The notes: generated by a model from the letters alone, not told the origin. A DNA stretch of 64,000 bases from Dactylonectria macrodidyma (GCA_020744425.1 JAGMUV010000020.1:1178001-1242000), one strand, 5' to 3'; positions 23,089 to 34,707 are shown, counted from the stretch's first letter. Translations and numbers: made by a program.

Positions 23089-23880
23089 ATGGGACCAAAG
23101 AAGACTGTCCCCGCTGCCCCCGTCATCCCCGTCCGCAACCCCCAACGTGAGCTCTACGAGCTCATCTACGCTGAAGAGAGTGTAACATGGTGTATGGCGC
23201 AAGGCATGCAGCGCAAGATACGGCCTAAGGAGCGCACCTTGGTGGGGAAACTCGTCAAGAAAGTATTTAAGCCATCTAGGTTCCATAAAAACGAGTCGCG
23301 CATGCCCAGAAAGGATGCGAAGAACGTGACTTCGAGGTTGCACCACACTAGCTCGCTGCGTTTTGTGAGAAGGCTGTATCCCGAAGACGATGAGAACCAT
23401 GGGTATAGTGGGGACGATGAGGAATCTGGCGACGAGGAAGAGGAGGAAGCTGAGGAGAAAGAGGAGGATGAAAAGAAGAAGAAGGCGAAGAACGAAGACT
23501 GGGGAGAAGCTGAAGAGGTGGACTCGAACTTGACATCTTTGGATCTCCAAGCAAGTGAGTTTGTCTCCTTTCCAGACCTCCCCGACGGCCTAGAATCATG
23601 CAATTCCGGCGCCGAATCTGACGTTGACAGCCTCGAGGCCTGGGACGAGAGTATGTCGGACCAACAGCTCTCTGCATGGATGGCTAAGGCTAACGCCGAG
23701 GTTGTCGCCGTTGCCGCTCACGCCACCCAACGCGCAACAGGTCTTAGCTCCAGCGTCTTCAAAGTTCCGCCTGAAGGTAAGTCGAAATTTTCGACATCCT
23801 CGAGCTCAACTGGATCGGAATGCCCTCGAAGAAAGGATAAAGAAGACACGGATACCCGCAAAGAAGAAGACATGCAATAA
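23089..23880 (+). CDS. Hypothetical Lys/Glu-rich protein
   Basis: Single-exon frame of 263 residues from a true ATG, with AT-rich DNA immediately upstream. Visible layout: a basic N-terminal region (about 1-105) with RNPQRELYELIYAEE, and RLVKKVFK/RFHK-like clusters. Then an acidic, lysine-rich low-complexity block (about 115-150, runs of EEEEEAEEKEED and KKKK). Then a mixed segment with LPDGLESCNSGAESD and a helix-like QQLSAWMAKANAEVVAVAAHATQ, ending in a Ser/Thr- and Lys/Glu-rich tail. I recognise no family. A GTAAGT at 23777-23782 could be a donor for an alternative 3' end, but no clear acceptor follows. The basic and acidic blocks suggest a nuclear or nucleic-acid-associated protein, which is weak inference. 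Possibly lineage-specific. Confidence 0.6.
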   Translation: MGPKKTVPAAPVIPVRNPQRELYELIYAEESVTWCMAQGMQRKIRPKERTLVGKLVKKVFKPSRFHKNESRMPRKDAKNVTSRLHHTSSLRFVRRLYPEDDENHGYSGDDEESGDEEEEEAEEKEEDEKKKKAKNEDWGEAEEVDSNLTSLDLQASEFVSFPDLPDGLESCNSGAESDVDSLEAWDESMSDQQLSAWMAKANAEVVAVAAHATQRATGLSSSVFKVPPEGKSKFSTSSSSTGSECPRRKDKEDTDTRKEEDMQ

Positions 23881-24418
23881 GTACGAAGAATGGGCATTGT
23901 GATTGAGACTATAGGTCAAGTATAGGGCTTGTGTTGATGCAGCAAAATGTTAAGCCAGCTATTTCCCTTCATCAATATTAGCGTGAGGGAAGTGACCTTA
24001 ATTTCATACAGTTAACAATATCAGCATCTAACGTGAGTATCTGCAGCTGGCCATGAGCCAACCATCTATCTCCATGGCTTTGAGCCTCTAAATACATGTG
24101 CGTGCTTGTGATTGTGATATTGTGAGTCTAAAACATGACTGGTTCCACTGACTCTTCTCTGCCAGGTACTACCTCCGCATGTTCCCCATCATGCACGAGC
24201 CTGGTCCGCACTTACGAGGAGGTTGCCCTCCAGTTGATGCTGCTGTGGCAACCCTCACTCGCGCTCGTGCGGCGCCCGTGACAGCTCCCGGCTGAATGGA
24301 GAGCGGCCTCGAAGCTCATGTCTGAGTCCCGGCTGCTCTGTGGCGTATAAGGGCCCGCGTGTTGGCTGGAGTCACGGCCATCGGATGTTGATGAGATGAT
24401 GCTGCGTTCTGTGTCTCT
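23881..24418. other. Intergenic, convergent 3' ends
   Basis: Lies between the stops of the Lys/Glu-rich orphan (+) and the STRAP-like gene (-). AT-rich at 23930-24130. No further gene seen. Confidence 0.55.
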
Positions 24419-25604
24419 CTATTCCGCAGTACGCTCAGTGCCACCTCGCCAGAGGCCATAGAAGCCATCACAATTCTTCCACAACTTGATGGTGCCATCC
24501 TCAGAACCTGTGGCGTAAAGCTTGCCATCGGGGGAAAAGGCGATGGACCAAATGGGACCGTGGTGGCCCTTGTGAGTGTCAATCTCCGATTCATCGTCGA
24601 ATCGCAAGACCTTGGCCCACGTGCCAGGCTCCTCGCCAACAACCAACTTGCGGCCCTTGACATCGAGGGCCACACTGGCAATGGTGTAAGGTAGCGAAAT
24701 GCGCTTCAGCTCGTCCATGGCCTGGGGTCCGCCCCAGAAGTAGGCCGTTTTCCCAGCGGCAACAGCAAGCACGGGCTTGCCGCCACCAATATCATCAGGG
24801 GAAGCGTACTCAGCCGCAAGCGAAACCATCTCGCACGACTTGATGTCGCCGTCAAGGACTTCATGGCGGATGCAGGCACGGCTGGGGAGGTCGAGCCATC
24901 GAATAGTCTTGTCCGAGGCAGTGACGACAATGTTGGGGTCCTGAGTCCAACAGATGAACTTGATGGAGCCAGTGTGCACGCCCTCACCAATCTCAAAACC
25001 AGCCGAGGCAGGGATGGTCGCAGCAGCTCCGGGGTTGGAAGCAGCAAGCTCCGTCAAGTCGAAGACACGAAGCTTTTTCTCCATACCGCCAGTGGCGACC
25101 AAATCGGAGTTGTCAGGGGGGTAGGCGATGGCACGGACAATGTGGTCATGCTGCAGGGTGTAGAGTAGCTCGCCGGTATGGGTGTCCCAAATCTTGCTGA
25201 TGAGAGGTGTGAGTAGGGGCACCCAAAGAGTGGAATGCAGACTCACGCAGTGAAATCGGCAGAGGCTGTCGCGGCATTGGACGCGTCCGGACTCAGTCTG
25301 GCCTGCCAGACTGCGCCCTTGTGGCCAATGAAGGTGCCGATCCTATCGAGTGTGAGATGGAGTTGCAGAAGGCTTGAGGCCAGGCACATACCAGTCACCA
25401 GTGATGCCGTCGCGGAGCATAGGGTTGCCATCTAATGCTCGGTCAGCACGCAGTATGCGACGCGTGGGCAAACGGCGTACCTTTGCAAGCCGAGATCATG
25501 TAGTAGACATCCTCCTTTTCCAGAGACGAGAAGCAGATGTGGGGGACCGGTCGAGAGTGACCGTGACAGGTCAGAGGGACGTATTGGCGACTTTCAGAGG
25601 CCAT
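24419..25604 (-). CDS. STRAP-like WD40 repeat protein
   Basis: Four exons (25604-25481, 25431-25392, 25342-25247, 25196-24419) join in frame to 345 residues. The three introns are 49-50 nt, with GT donors and TAG or CAG acceptors. The N-terminus PLTCHGHSRPV, then MISACKDGNPMLRDGITGDWIGTF, GHKGAVWQA, ASADFTAKIWD and the C-terminal SPDGKLYATGSEDGTIKLW match serine/threonine kinase receptor-associated protein (STRAP/UNRIP) repeat by repeat. The whole protein is a seven-blade propeller with no extra domain. In animals STRAP is a scaffold in TGF-beta signalling and in the SMN complex. Those partners do not simply transfer to fungi, so its role here is unknown beyond protein scaffolding. It is head-to-head with the DOA1-like WD40 gene, about 1.1 kb between starts. 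The length matches the family; animal proteins carry a longer C-terminal tail. Confidence 0.92.
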
Positions 25605-26710
25605 TGCGATGGAACAGACCAAGGAATCGGCTGCGAAGAACAGGAGTGTCTATCGATGTTATATACGAGTAGAGCGTCTTGCGGAGGCGGTGTCGAGGAT
25701 CGGGGCGCAGCGTAGGACGTGTCAAGTAGCAGCGCAGAGGAATGATTCAGGATTTGGTAGGCAACGCAAGTGATGGGATGAGGCGATCAGTGTGATTGTA
25801 GGTCGTAACGGTCGTAAACTTCGTCAAGAGCGGGCTGGGTCGTGAGTCGTTTGTCGCGTGTGGTCGCAACAGGCGGGGTGAAGCGGAGGAGAGTGAGCTT
25901 GACAAGGCACGCAGGCGGCAGAACTGGTAGCAGAGGAGGTGAGAGAGAGTCCCTGCAGCGAATCTGAAGCCCCGTAGGTGATGTCGTGATCAGTTCCCCC
26001 CAGTGTAGAGAGGGAGGGAGGGAGCGGAAAAGGAGAGGGCGGAGGGTGAGTGATGGAAAGGAAATTTGTTAATGGTCTGGGCGGTTTATTTTGGCCCCAG
26101 GCGTCTTGTTTCCAGTGCTACCGTGCTACCGTGTACGGTCTGGCAAGGGACTGGCCAGGGACAGGCAGGTGCTGGTTGCGGGTTGCGCTTGCCCAAAGAG
26201 ACAGCGGGGTTCAGGAGTTGGAAGGAGCGCATCCGGCCTGGGATTCCTGAGAGCGAACGGCGACAGATCGCAAGCGGAAGGTGCTCCGCGCACCGCCACA
26301 GAGCGGGGTTGTGCATCAGCCACTGTGGCTCACACAGCTGCTGAAGTGGAGGTGGCTGGTCCTCATGGATAGTGGCGGTGGCTAAGGTAGTGACGCACCT
26401 GTGGCTCCGAGCTGACTGACCAGTGAACAGCACGAGGGGCTGCTCGGCCCAGCTCTGTCTACCAGCTTCCATCGCTCTCCTTCGTCCTTGTCCGAACGAC
26501 TCAGGGAGATAATCGCATTGTTCTGTGTGTACTCCATACGCACTGCTCCTCTAGTTCTTGCCCCTCTCGATTGCAACTCCTGTCACCTCTGTTGCTTCCA
26601 CAGTGCGTCTACTCGTGGTACCGCACCCTGTCACCTTGTTGGACAATCCATCTCCCCACGTATACGCATCTACAACACGACAACTCGTCTACCGAATCCC
26701 AATATCAACC
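25605..26710. other. Shared divergent promoter region
   Basis: About 1.1 kb between the divergent starts of the STRAP-like and DOA1-like genes. A purine-rich tract (GGGAGGGAGGGAGCGG, near 26009-26050) lies roughly in the middle, and a pyrimidine-rich leader precedes the DOA1 start. No gene seen. Confidence 0.6.
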
Positions 26711-29162
26711 ATGGTCGCCGACTTCAAACTGTCGGCGCAATTGCTCGGCCACGAATCTGATGTAACAAAATCCTCTGCAACCTATTCCCCCTTGCATGTC
26801 AGCTAACATGAGCACCAGGTCCGAGCCGTCTCCTTCCCCTCCCCCGATGTTGTCCTCTCCGCATCCCGCGACTACACCCTCCGTGTTTGGCGCCGCGCCC
26901 AAACAACTCCTCCCAGCTTCGATGGAACTCTTCTCAGCCGCGGCTCTGAATACATCAACTCCGTCTCCTTCCTACCGCCCTCTCAGGACCGCCCGGACGG
27001 TCTCGTCATCTCTGGCGGTAAAGACACCATCATCGAAGTGAAAACCCCAAGTGCCAGCTCTACCGACAACGCCGAACGTCTCCTCATCGGCCATGCTCAT
27101 AACGTGTGTACCTTAGATGTAGGCCCTAACGGCGCATACATCGTGTCCGGCGGCTGGGATGGCCAGGCCCGCGTCTGGAATACTACCAAGTGGGAGACGG
27201 AGCTTATGCTGGGCGGTCACGAAGGCGTAGCCGTCTGGAGCGTCGTTGCTTATGATGAGCACACTGTCATAACAGGCTGTGCCGACAAGAGCATCCGCAT
27301 CTTTGACCTGAGGCAATCTACCGCTGGCGAAGTGGCACCTCGCTCAACTATCTCCACCCCGGACGTCGTTCGGGCTCTCTGCCGCGTTCCCAAAGACCAC
27401 CCCAGCGGCGCCGATATCGCTAGCGCCAGCAATGACGGTACCCTGCGCTTGTGGAAACTCAACGGACAACAGGTTGGAGAACTTCACGGACACGAGAGCT
27501 ATGTTTACAGCCTAGCGAGCCTTCCTTCGGGCGAGCTCGTCAGCGCTGGCGAGGACCGCACAGTGAGGATATGGAAGGGAACAGAATGCATCCAGACCAT
27601 CACCCTCCCTGCCATCTCCGTGTGGACCGTTGCCGTGAATGCCGAGACTGGCGACATCGTCTCAGGCTCGAGCGACAGCGTCGCTCGTATTTTCACCCGC
27701 CGCCCAGAAGCAGTTGCGGACGAGGCGACGCTGAAAGAATTTGAGGCCTCTGTCAAGGCGTCGTCCATCCCCCAGCAACAAGTCGGTGGTGGTGTCAACA
27801 AAGAAAAGCTCCCTGGTCCCGAGTTCCTCACTTCCAAGTCTGGGACCAAAGAAGGCCAGGTCCAGATGATCAAGGAGGACAACGGTAGCGTCACGGCGCA
27901 CCAGTGGTCAGTAAGCCAGCAGCAGTGGATCAACGTCGGCACTGTCGTCGACGCCGTTGGCAGCACTGGAAAGAAAGTTGAGTACAAGGGCCAGTCATAC
28001 GACTACGTGTTCGACGTGGACATCGAGGACGGCAAGCCCCCTCTCAAGCTCCCGTACAACCTCTCAGAAAACCCCTATGAGCGAGCCACCAAGTTCCTCG
28101 GCGACAATGAGCTACCCTTGACGTATCTGGACAGCGTCGCAAACTTCATCACGGAGAATACAAAGGGCGCCACCCTAGGTGCAGATGCACCACCAAGCGG
28201 ACCTGACCCTCACGGCACTGAGTCGCGATACCGCCCAGGCGACGCAAACCAGCCTCAACAGCCCAAGGTCATTCCGCAGAAGGAGTACCTGAATATTTCC
28301 GCGGCCAAATATGAAGGCAAGTCTATCAGCCCTCTCGATCCTATATCGGAATCTCAACTACTAACACTTCGCTCTAGCCATGTTCAATAAAATCTTTACC
28401 ATCAATAAGAACATGATCTCTTCGGGCCGCAAGGATGCCGCCTTTAACCCTGATGAGCAGTCCATCCTGAGCGCTCTCCGCGAATCCCTCGAATCTTCAA
28501 AGTCTGTTCCCCCTAAATCCCTTAGCCTCGTCGTCCGCCTTGTCACTCAGTGGCCCTATTCCGATCGTCTCCCAGGTCTTGATCTCCTCCGGTGTGTTGC
28601 AAAGTTTCCGCTCGCAGCCGACTTCTCCGATCCTCAACATGGTTCGCTCCTGGACCTCGCTGTCGCAGCTTCCATTCCCGGCAGCGGCGATGCCCCTAAT
28701 GAAAACGCTGTCATGATGGGCCTGCGCACACTCGCCAACCTATTTTCCTCCGCCAACGGCCGTGGTGTCGTGAGCGCAAACGTCAGCAAGGCCATTGGCT
28801 TCCTCGAGCGCGTCACAGGCATTTCTGGAGGCGATCCCATCGGTCCCTTCAACCGCAATGTCCTAATTGCCGCCACAACTGTGGCTATCAACCTCTCCGT
28901 CCTCGCCCATCGCGAGCGACTCCTTACTCCCGAGCTACGCCGCCGTCTCATTATCGTTCTTGGCGCTGTCCTGGGTAAGGACCAGTCGGACTCTGAAGTT
29001 CTGTACCGCGCCCTCATTGCCCTCGGCACCGTCCTCTTGGTATCAAACCAAGAGGCCGCAAACCTAGGCATCGCCGGCTGGATCCAGGCGGCCGGCGGAC
29101 GTTCTTCCGAAGAACGTGTCAAGGCAGCTGCTGCAGAGTGCGCCAAGGTCGTTCCGCGATGA
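26711..29162 (+). CDS. DOA1: DOA1/PLAA: WD40-PFU-PUL ubiquitin-binding Cdc48 cofactor
   Basis: Three exons (26711-26761, 26819-28316, 28378-29162) encode 777 residues. The first intron is GT-AG with a GCTAAC branch point. The second (61 nt) has a GC donor, GCAAGT, with a CTACTAAC branch point and CTCTAG acceptor. Only this join connects the PFU and PUL halves in frame. Seven WD40 blades span about 10-300 (GHESDV, GGWDGQARVWN, GCADKSIRIFD, SASNDGTLRLW, SAGEDRTVRIW, SGSSDSVARIF). The PFU domain is at about 360-465 (AHQWSVSQQQWINVGTVVDA, then YKGQSYDYVFDVDI). The PUL armadillo domain runs from about 520 to the end. The family binds ubiquitin through the WD40 and PFU domains and Cdc48/p97 through PUL, controlling ubiquitin levels, ERAD and endosomal sorting. 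The protein is complete. Confidence 0.96.
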
Positions 29163-30089
29163 AACTACTATTTCCTCAAACTTAAAACGATGTCAAGGGA
29201 GAGGGCGGCTGGCTATATCGGATCGCACGGAGGTGCGACAGTGTGATTGTGACGACGGGGCGCCGTTCTCCGTCACGGCGCTTACACCAAATTACGAACC
29301 AGTCGCCATATCCCCCGGAACGAGACGTGTCGGAGCGAATCCCCACACCGGCCGGCTATACGGGATTATGACCGGCGACTTATATGCGGTTCTTTGCATA
29401 GAATCGTTCCAGACGGCAGAGAGGAGCGAGCGATGATTCAATGCTTTTGGGGAGCACAAGGCAATGAAGCAAGTAGGTAGATAGACAAGAACTGAAATAC
29501 CAATGGAACACGTCTGACGGTGATGATGACGACTGTTTTCTAAATGTGACTACTGTGCTTGTGAAACGTGATAGGTGAACTTGATGTTCAGTCTCTGTAA
29601 AAATACAGTCGTCTCATGGAACTCACTGAGCTACAAACCTCCACGGAATTCACATGTACGGACCATTCAGGCCAAGCTTCATAATCATATCATCGATTCA
29701 TTTGCGCTCATTTCAGAGCTATGGAAACACAGTGTACCTCGCTGCTCTCCAAATCAAGGTTCCTCCGCTTCTGCAACTGCTGTCCCGGAGGTTCGAGTGC
29801 TCGCCTGGTGCAAGAGATGGCATAGAGAAAACCACTGAGTATAGCAAAAGAAGGCTGTCCCCAACACCAAGTGGAAGAAAAAATACAGGTGACATCCTCT
29901 AGATCCCCTGAAAATGTGGGAATAAATTATATATAAAAAAAGACAGTAAAAAGGGATATCGCCAACCTCCCGTAACCAAGGAGAAAAACACCGCCCGTTA
30001 AAACGCCGTGGGTACCGTATGTAAATGCCGAATGTACATATTTTTATCGCTTCAGTCCGGGTCGGTGTTCCGGACACTCTTCATCAAAC
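29163..30089. other. Intergenic, convergent 3' ends
   Basis: Between the stops of DOA1 (+) and the X325 gene (-). Contains an AT-rich patch near 29925-29960 (AAATTATATATAAAAAAAG). Nothing else recognisable. Confidence 0.55.
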
Positions 30090-31008
30090 TTATGCGAGCA
30101 GCGTCATCCAGAGGCCGGCGCCGATCAGTGGTAGCCAGCCGGCCCAGCTGGACTGGCGGAGGATCGTGGCGCTCGATTGGTCGACGTACTGGTCGGTGCC
30201 GGACTCCTTGGTGGTGATGGTATAGAGCTGGGCGAAGCCGATGTCGGTCGAGTTGTAGCAGTTGGTCTCGTTGACTTCCTTGAGCCGCTTGTCACCGGGT
30301 TCGGCGAAGATGATGTCGACGCACTGTTTTGATGAGTTAGTTCCTTATGAGTGATTCGGGTCACAGAGGGCGGAAAACATACGGAAAACAGCGCAGCGCC
30401 ATGTACAGCCAGTTCGACAATTTGAATGGTAGCCTTGTCGCCGGCCTTGACGGTGGTGTTAACGGGCAGAGGGACCTGGGGCAGGCAGATGGTGCCGGGG
30501 AACGGGTTGTTGGTGGGGCCGAGGATCTGGAAGGCCGGGACCATGACGTTGGACATGTTAAGGGGACCGCCGTCCGGGCCGTCGGACCCGAAGCCCATGT
30601 TGATGTAGGCAAAGGCCGTCTCGTGCCCGCGGAACCAACCGGGCTGGAAGGCGACGGCGCCTCCGGTTGTGGGCCAGTAGGTGCGGTTCTGCGTCAGGTT
30701 GTGTCCGCCGCCTGAGTGAGACGCGAAGGGTCAGTTTGAGTCACGATGATGGTTGAGGACAAGGAAAGGTCATGAGGACAGGGTGAGGACAGACAATGGT
30801 GTTGAGAAAGTGGTCAAGACGAAGCAGGGCGATGAGAGAACAAGGTAAAGAGAGGCCTTGAGCACTTACAGGGATACATCCATTGCATGCCATACGGGAA
30901 GGTCTCGTTGGTGATGAGGTTGTTTCCGCGCCAGCCCGGGTAGGTGATGACGATGTGGGCGGAGGCGACAGTCGCGAGGACGAAGGCGAGGAGTGCGGAT
31001 GATTTCAT
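30090..31008 (-). CDS. X325/BIM1-like LPMO-related copper-site surface protein, GPI-anchored
   Basis: Three exons (31008-30870, 30711-30383, 30323-30090) give 233 residues. The introns are 158 and 59 nt (GTAAGT/CAG and GTATGT/CAG). A 17-residue signal peptide ends in VASA, so mature residue 1 is His18, the copper-histidine position of the LPMO fold. The following motifs HIVITYPGWRGNN, YGMQWMYPCGGG and HGAALFSC fit the X325 / BIM1-like family. That family shares the LPMO fold but has not been shown to cleave polysaccharide. Cryptococcus Bim1 helps copper uptake, and other members have been linked to the fungal surface. Conserved cysteines (PCGG, TICLP, FSCVD, TNCYN) probably form disulfides. 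N-glycosylation sequons are frequent. The tail ends in a hydrophobic WAGWLPLIGAGLWMTLLA segment typical of GPI attachment. Confidence 0.93.
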
Positions 31009-33032
31009 CTTGAATGTGTTTGTGTGTGTGTGTGTGTTTGATGCGTGTTGGTGTAGGTGGATGGTGGATGGCGGTTGAGTGTGAATGTCGAGGTATGAGC
31101 GTCAAGTGTTGAGAGCTCCTAGGCAGCTGCCGGCAAGGATCTACGTCTTCCAGAGACGAGTTCGACTTCTTGCTCTCCCGCGCTGGACTGAGAAGCAGCA
31201 GAGGTGAATCCTTGAGAGAGGTGTGCGGGTGGTTGGCGATGTCCACCTGGCGGGGTTTTCGTGCCAATCCTCGGTGTGTGGTTGAGGCTCTAGGCGAGGC
31301 TTTCCAAGAAGCTGTTGGCTTGGAGGAAGTCGGCGTCCACAAACGATATCAGAACAAAGCAGAGCTGGATTGTAAAGGATTCCCGGAGTTCGGATGGGCA
31401 GAGAGGAGGAGACGAGTCGTCGAGTCGAGTCGAAGCGGCAGAAGGCAAAGGCGGCCGCATGGGCGAGGGCAAGTCTTATGGCGCTGGGGGCCATTTCCAG
31501 CCGCCCGCCTCTTGGTCGGCGCCGCAGGAAAGCTCGCAAGGGCCCTGTGTGATTCGCTCGACGGCCCAGTCAGAGCCATCGCAGCCATCGAAACCCCGGC
31601 TCGGTGCTTTGAGGAGCCCTCAAGCCCTTGAGCCTACATGCAGGCCGAGGCCAGCGGGAGGCGGCATCATGGCTGCCCCCCTGTCACCATCCCGACGGAC
31701 CAGGCCAATAAGCATCGCGCGACAGGGGCTTGTTGGCGCTCGAGTCGGTGCCGTTAGCGGTGTTCCTCGCGCTGGTTGGTGCATCGCAGGTCGTCGTTAA
31801 GCGCCCGCACCCCTGTCGCAGCACGAGCAAGTGCGCTGGAGAAGGGGAGGGTCCCGCTGGAGCAACCTAGCAAGAGAAAGGGTGGTGGGGGAATTGACCA
31901 TCTTGTTTACCAACAGGCCAATGAGGAGCTGGCGACGGGACTTGTTCAACTGAACCAGGGGCAAGGGTCTATCGGGATGTGCCAGTGTGTTTCCCCTCCC
32001 TCATCCTAGTGTGTGCATAGCTAGACCTAGAGAGACACAGAGACAGCTTGATGAATCGAGGTTGAGCAAAATACAGACGCCCGCCCCCGGAGCAAATCGA
32101 CTGACTTATGGATAAATGGCATGAGCTTTCACCCATAGCCAGAAACCTACCCTCAATGAAACCAAACCGCGTCCCCTGCAACCAGATAGATCCCCGCGCA
32201 ATTGTGACTGCTAGCCGCCCGGGCGCCTACAAGCTCCGAGTCGAACTGCCAAAGTCAAAAAAGAAACCTTCCACGTTCTAAAGAAAGACGGCTGTACTTT
32301 TTGATCGTCGCACTGCGTGGTCAGCAGGGGGGGGGAGTCGAACGACCTGCCTACTGTTCCCCCAAGTGCCGGCGCCAGCGGAAACGATTTGCAAACCCAT
32401 TTGCTGGTCAGCGTCAGCGTCAGCGACGCGGCCGCGACACAAGGGTGCAACGTCAGTTTCTCTCGCCTTTTCTGTGTGTCACTGCGTGTTTTGTGGTAGC
32501 CATGTGTCGGCGTTCTGTGCGTGTGTGTCCGCCATGCAAGCCGTGAGAGCTAATGCTGCCTTCGATGCCGAGCAGTCCGGCTGGTGTATAGCTCTTTCTT
32601 TGTGCGACGCCTTGATGATGGCAGATGACGGTGGCAAAGAGTCATGGGACATGAGACTGACCGATGATATGAGAAGCACAGCAGGGCAAACTGCACTTTC
32701 CCCGCCTGACTGGCCATCTGCCTGTCTTGTTTGAGTCTTGGTCCTTCCTCGCAACTTAGTAAACCCTCATCAAGCCCTTCACCGAACTTGACCGAACAGT
32801 GGGGCCGGAAATTCCAAACATCTTCAATTTGCATCTCCCTTGAGCAGCCCACGTCAAAAGTTCGACACCAAGTTCTCTTGTGCCAGACTTTTGCTCAATC
32901 ACTAGACGACGTTGTCTTGAGGAAAACTACATATACCAGGAACTTGGATGTGCAAAAGATAAGAGCCGAAGCGGGAAAAAGACGCATGCAGGTCTCCCTC
33001 TCACATCATCCTATACCACCCACCCCTTCAAC
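31009..33032. other. Shared divergent upstream region
   Basis: About 2 kb between the divergent X325 and SRR1-domain genes. A TG dinucleotide repeat lies immediately upstream of the X325 start. Otherwise GC-rich with no supportable gene. A T-arm-like GTTCGACTCC on the minus strand at about 32334 was examined and rejected as tRNA. Confidence 0.55.
31016..31038. repeat. TG dinucleotide microsatellite in X325 leader
   Basis: TGTGTTTGTGTGTGTGTGTG-type run starting about 8 bp upstream of the X325 ATG, thus in its probable 5' untranslated region as CA repeats on the sense strand. Confidence 0.85.
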
Positions 33033-34059
33033 ATGCCCCCCCAAAACACCCAACCAGCAGCCCTGGACCATGACCACCACACCGACACGCCCCAAGAGTT
33101 AGAGTGGACGCAGGTCAAGTCAAAATCCCGTCGCGGCCGCCGCCCCCACACGCGACCCCGCGACGCCGAGATCCCGGTGACCCCGCGCACCTCGGACCTC
33201 CGCCCCGTCGCCGACATCGCGGCCAACTACCGCCGGCTCCGGGCCCGTTGGGAGGACGACCTGTGCTGCAGCCAGGTGCGGGACCTTGTGGCCGCGCAAG
33301 CCGCTGGCATCGGTCACGTCTCCCGCGCCGTCAACCTCGGCATCGGCACCTTCGACCCGGCCGACGCCCCTTGGGAGGCCAAGCGCTCCAGCCCGCTCCA
33401 ACTCATAGCGTTTCTCATCATGGTCGAAGAGCTCGGTGCGTGAAACGCATCGAATGAGCTAATTAGTATATACTAAATCGTTAATTCCCCGTGTTAGAAA
33501 AGATCACGGGCGCCAAGATCGACTGCGTCTTCCAGGATCCTGTCTTCACTCAGTCAGACAAGGACTTCCTTGCCAGCCTCGGCCACAAGGTCGTCGAGAC
33601 GCCCGCCGCCTTCGACATGGTTGACGCGGACACATTTCTGTACGGGATACACCTGTACCAGGGCATCTACACCATGGCTCTGAAGACGAGCCTGCCTGTC
33701 ATCTTTGTCGGTACCGGCTGGGACGTGTGGGACGAGTGAGTATTGGGCGCCTCATTTGAGGCCCCCCTTTATCATGCCCAGGAAGCTAACTCCATCATCA
33801 TAGTCTATCCAACACAAAGGGCCTCGAAGAGATGGAGAAGATGGAAAAGACGTTCACGAAGACACCCTTCCCACAGGACGAGCACAGCTTCGCCTTCTCC
33901 AACACGTCCGTGTACTGGAAACCCGGTATCGAAGCTGGCACGAAACCGTCGCCGCCGGAAGACAAGGACAAGTTGTCAATCGAGACGGAAAACAACCCGT
34001 CTTCGGTGAAGGATGGAGGTGGTAGTTCTAGCAAACTAGAATCTACAACTGTTTCGTGA
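33033..34059 (+). CDS. SRR1-like domain protein
   Basis: Three exons (33033-33435, 33498-33735, 33804-34059) encode 298 residues. Both introns are 62-68 nt (GTGCGT/TAG and GTGAGT/TAG, the second with a GCTAAC branch point), and the frame is kept. The N-terminal 60 residues are hydrophilic and basic (KSKSRRGRRPHTRPRD). The SRR1 domain covers about 90-225, with VNLGIGTFDP, SSPLQLIAFLIMVEEL, CVFQDPVFTQSDKDFLASLGHKV, FLYGIHLYQG and PVIFVGTGWDVWD. SRR1 is named for the Arabidopsis 'sensitivity to red light reduced' protein. Yeast Ber1 is in the same family and affects microtubule and heme-related phenotypes. No biochemical activity is established. The C-terminal 70 residues are Ser/Lys/Glu-rich and low-complexity. 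The start is the only in-frame ATG upstream of the domain. Confidence 0.88.
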
Positions 34060-34707
34060 TGCCTGCCTCCTTTCAACGATGTCTAATGTTTTGCGTGGCC
34101 AGTGATGTTATTTTTCTTCATTCGCTCATTGAATTCATGGTGCGCATTAACTGCGAACCTCGAGCTTTCTCATAGCCCCGGGCTGAATCACTGCCGCTTT
34201 CGTGGCCCAAACCAGCAGTTCTGTTCATCTCATCCTGGCCTCCAACTGCACTCCAACGCACGCCCCCCCTTTCAATTAGACCTGGCAAGTGACAGACTCG
34301 ATCGTTCCTTCCCCCTTCTGCGTAACAACGACTTCGCATACAAAATCGCCATTCAAACCTTCCCTTTTTTCATCTTCTCTGCATTTTGGACCATATTTGG
34401 GGCTCTTGTTTTATTCCCTTTGGTATTCAATGCACGAGTTGCGAGCAGGCCTACAGACTTCTATCTCCGGTCTACCAACCTTCTCCAACCCAACTCCCGC
34501 ACACTGCAACCCTCTCTGGACTTCAACCCTCCACCTCTCTTATTCTCCATACAATACATCGCACGCAATTGATCTTGTCCTCTCACTTCTTAATTCAAGG
34601 CGAAGCAAACCCCAATTCAGTTTCTTCCAATCTCGCCCAATCCGTTTTTACCAGTCTTTCATCCCACCAACTTTCCTCCAACATCTTCCATCACAGCCAC
34701 CACTAAG
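34060..34707. other. Intergenic, pyrimidine-rich leader
   Basis: No gene seen. The right 400 bases are strongly C/T-rich on the + strand and probably form the promoter and leader of the following hypothetical gene. Confidence 0.55.

Noticed and set aside
32280..32360. Possible minus-strand tRNA (GTTCGACTCC B-box-like)
   Set aside because: The T stem does not pair well, there is no A box at the right distance, and no cloverleaf can be drawn.
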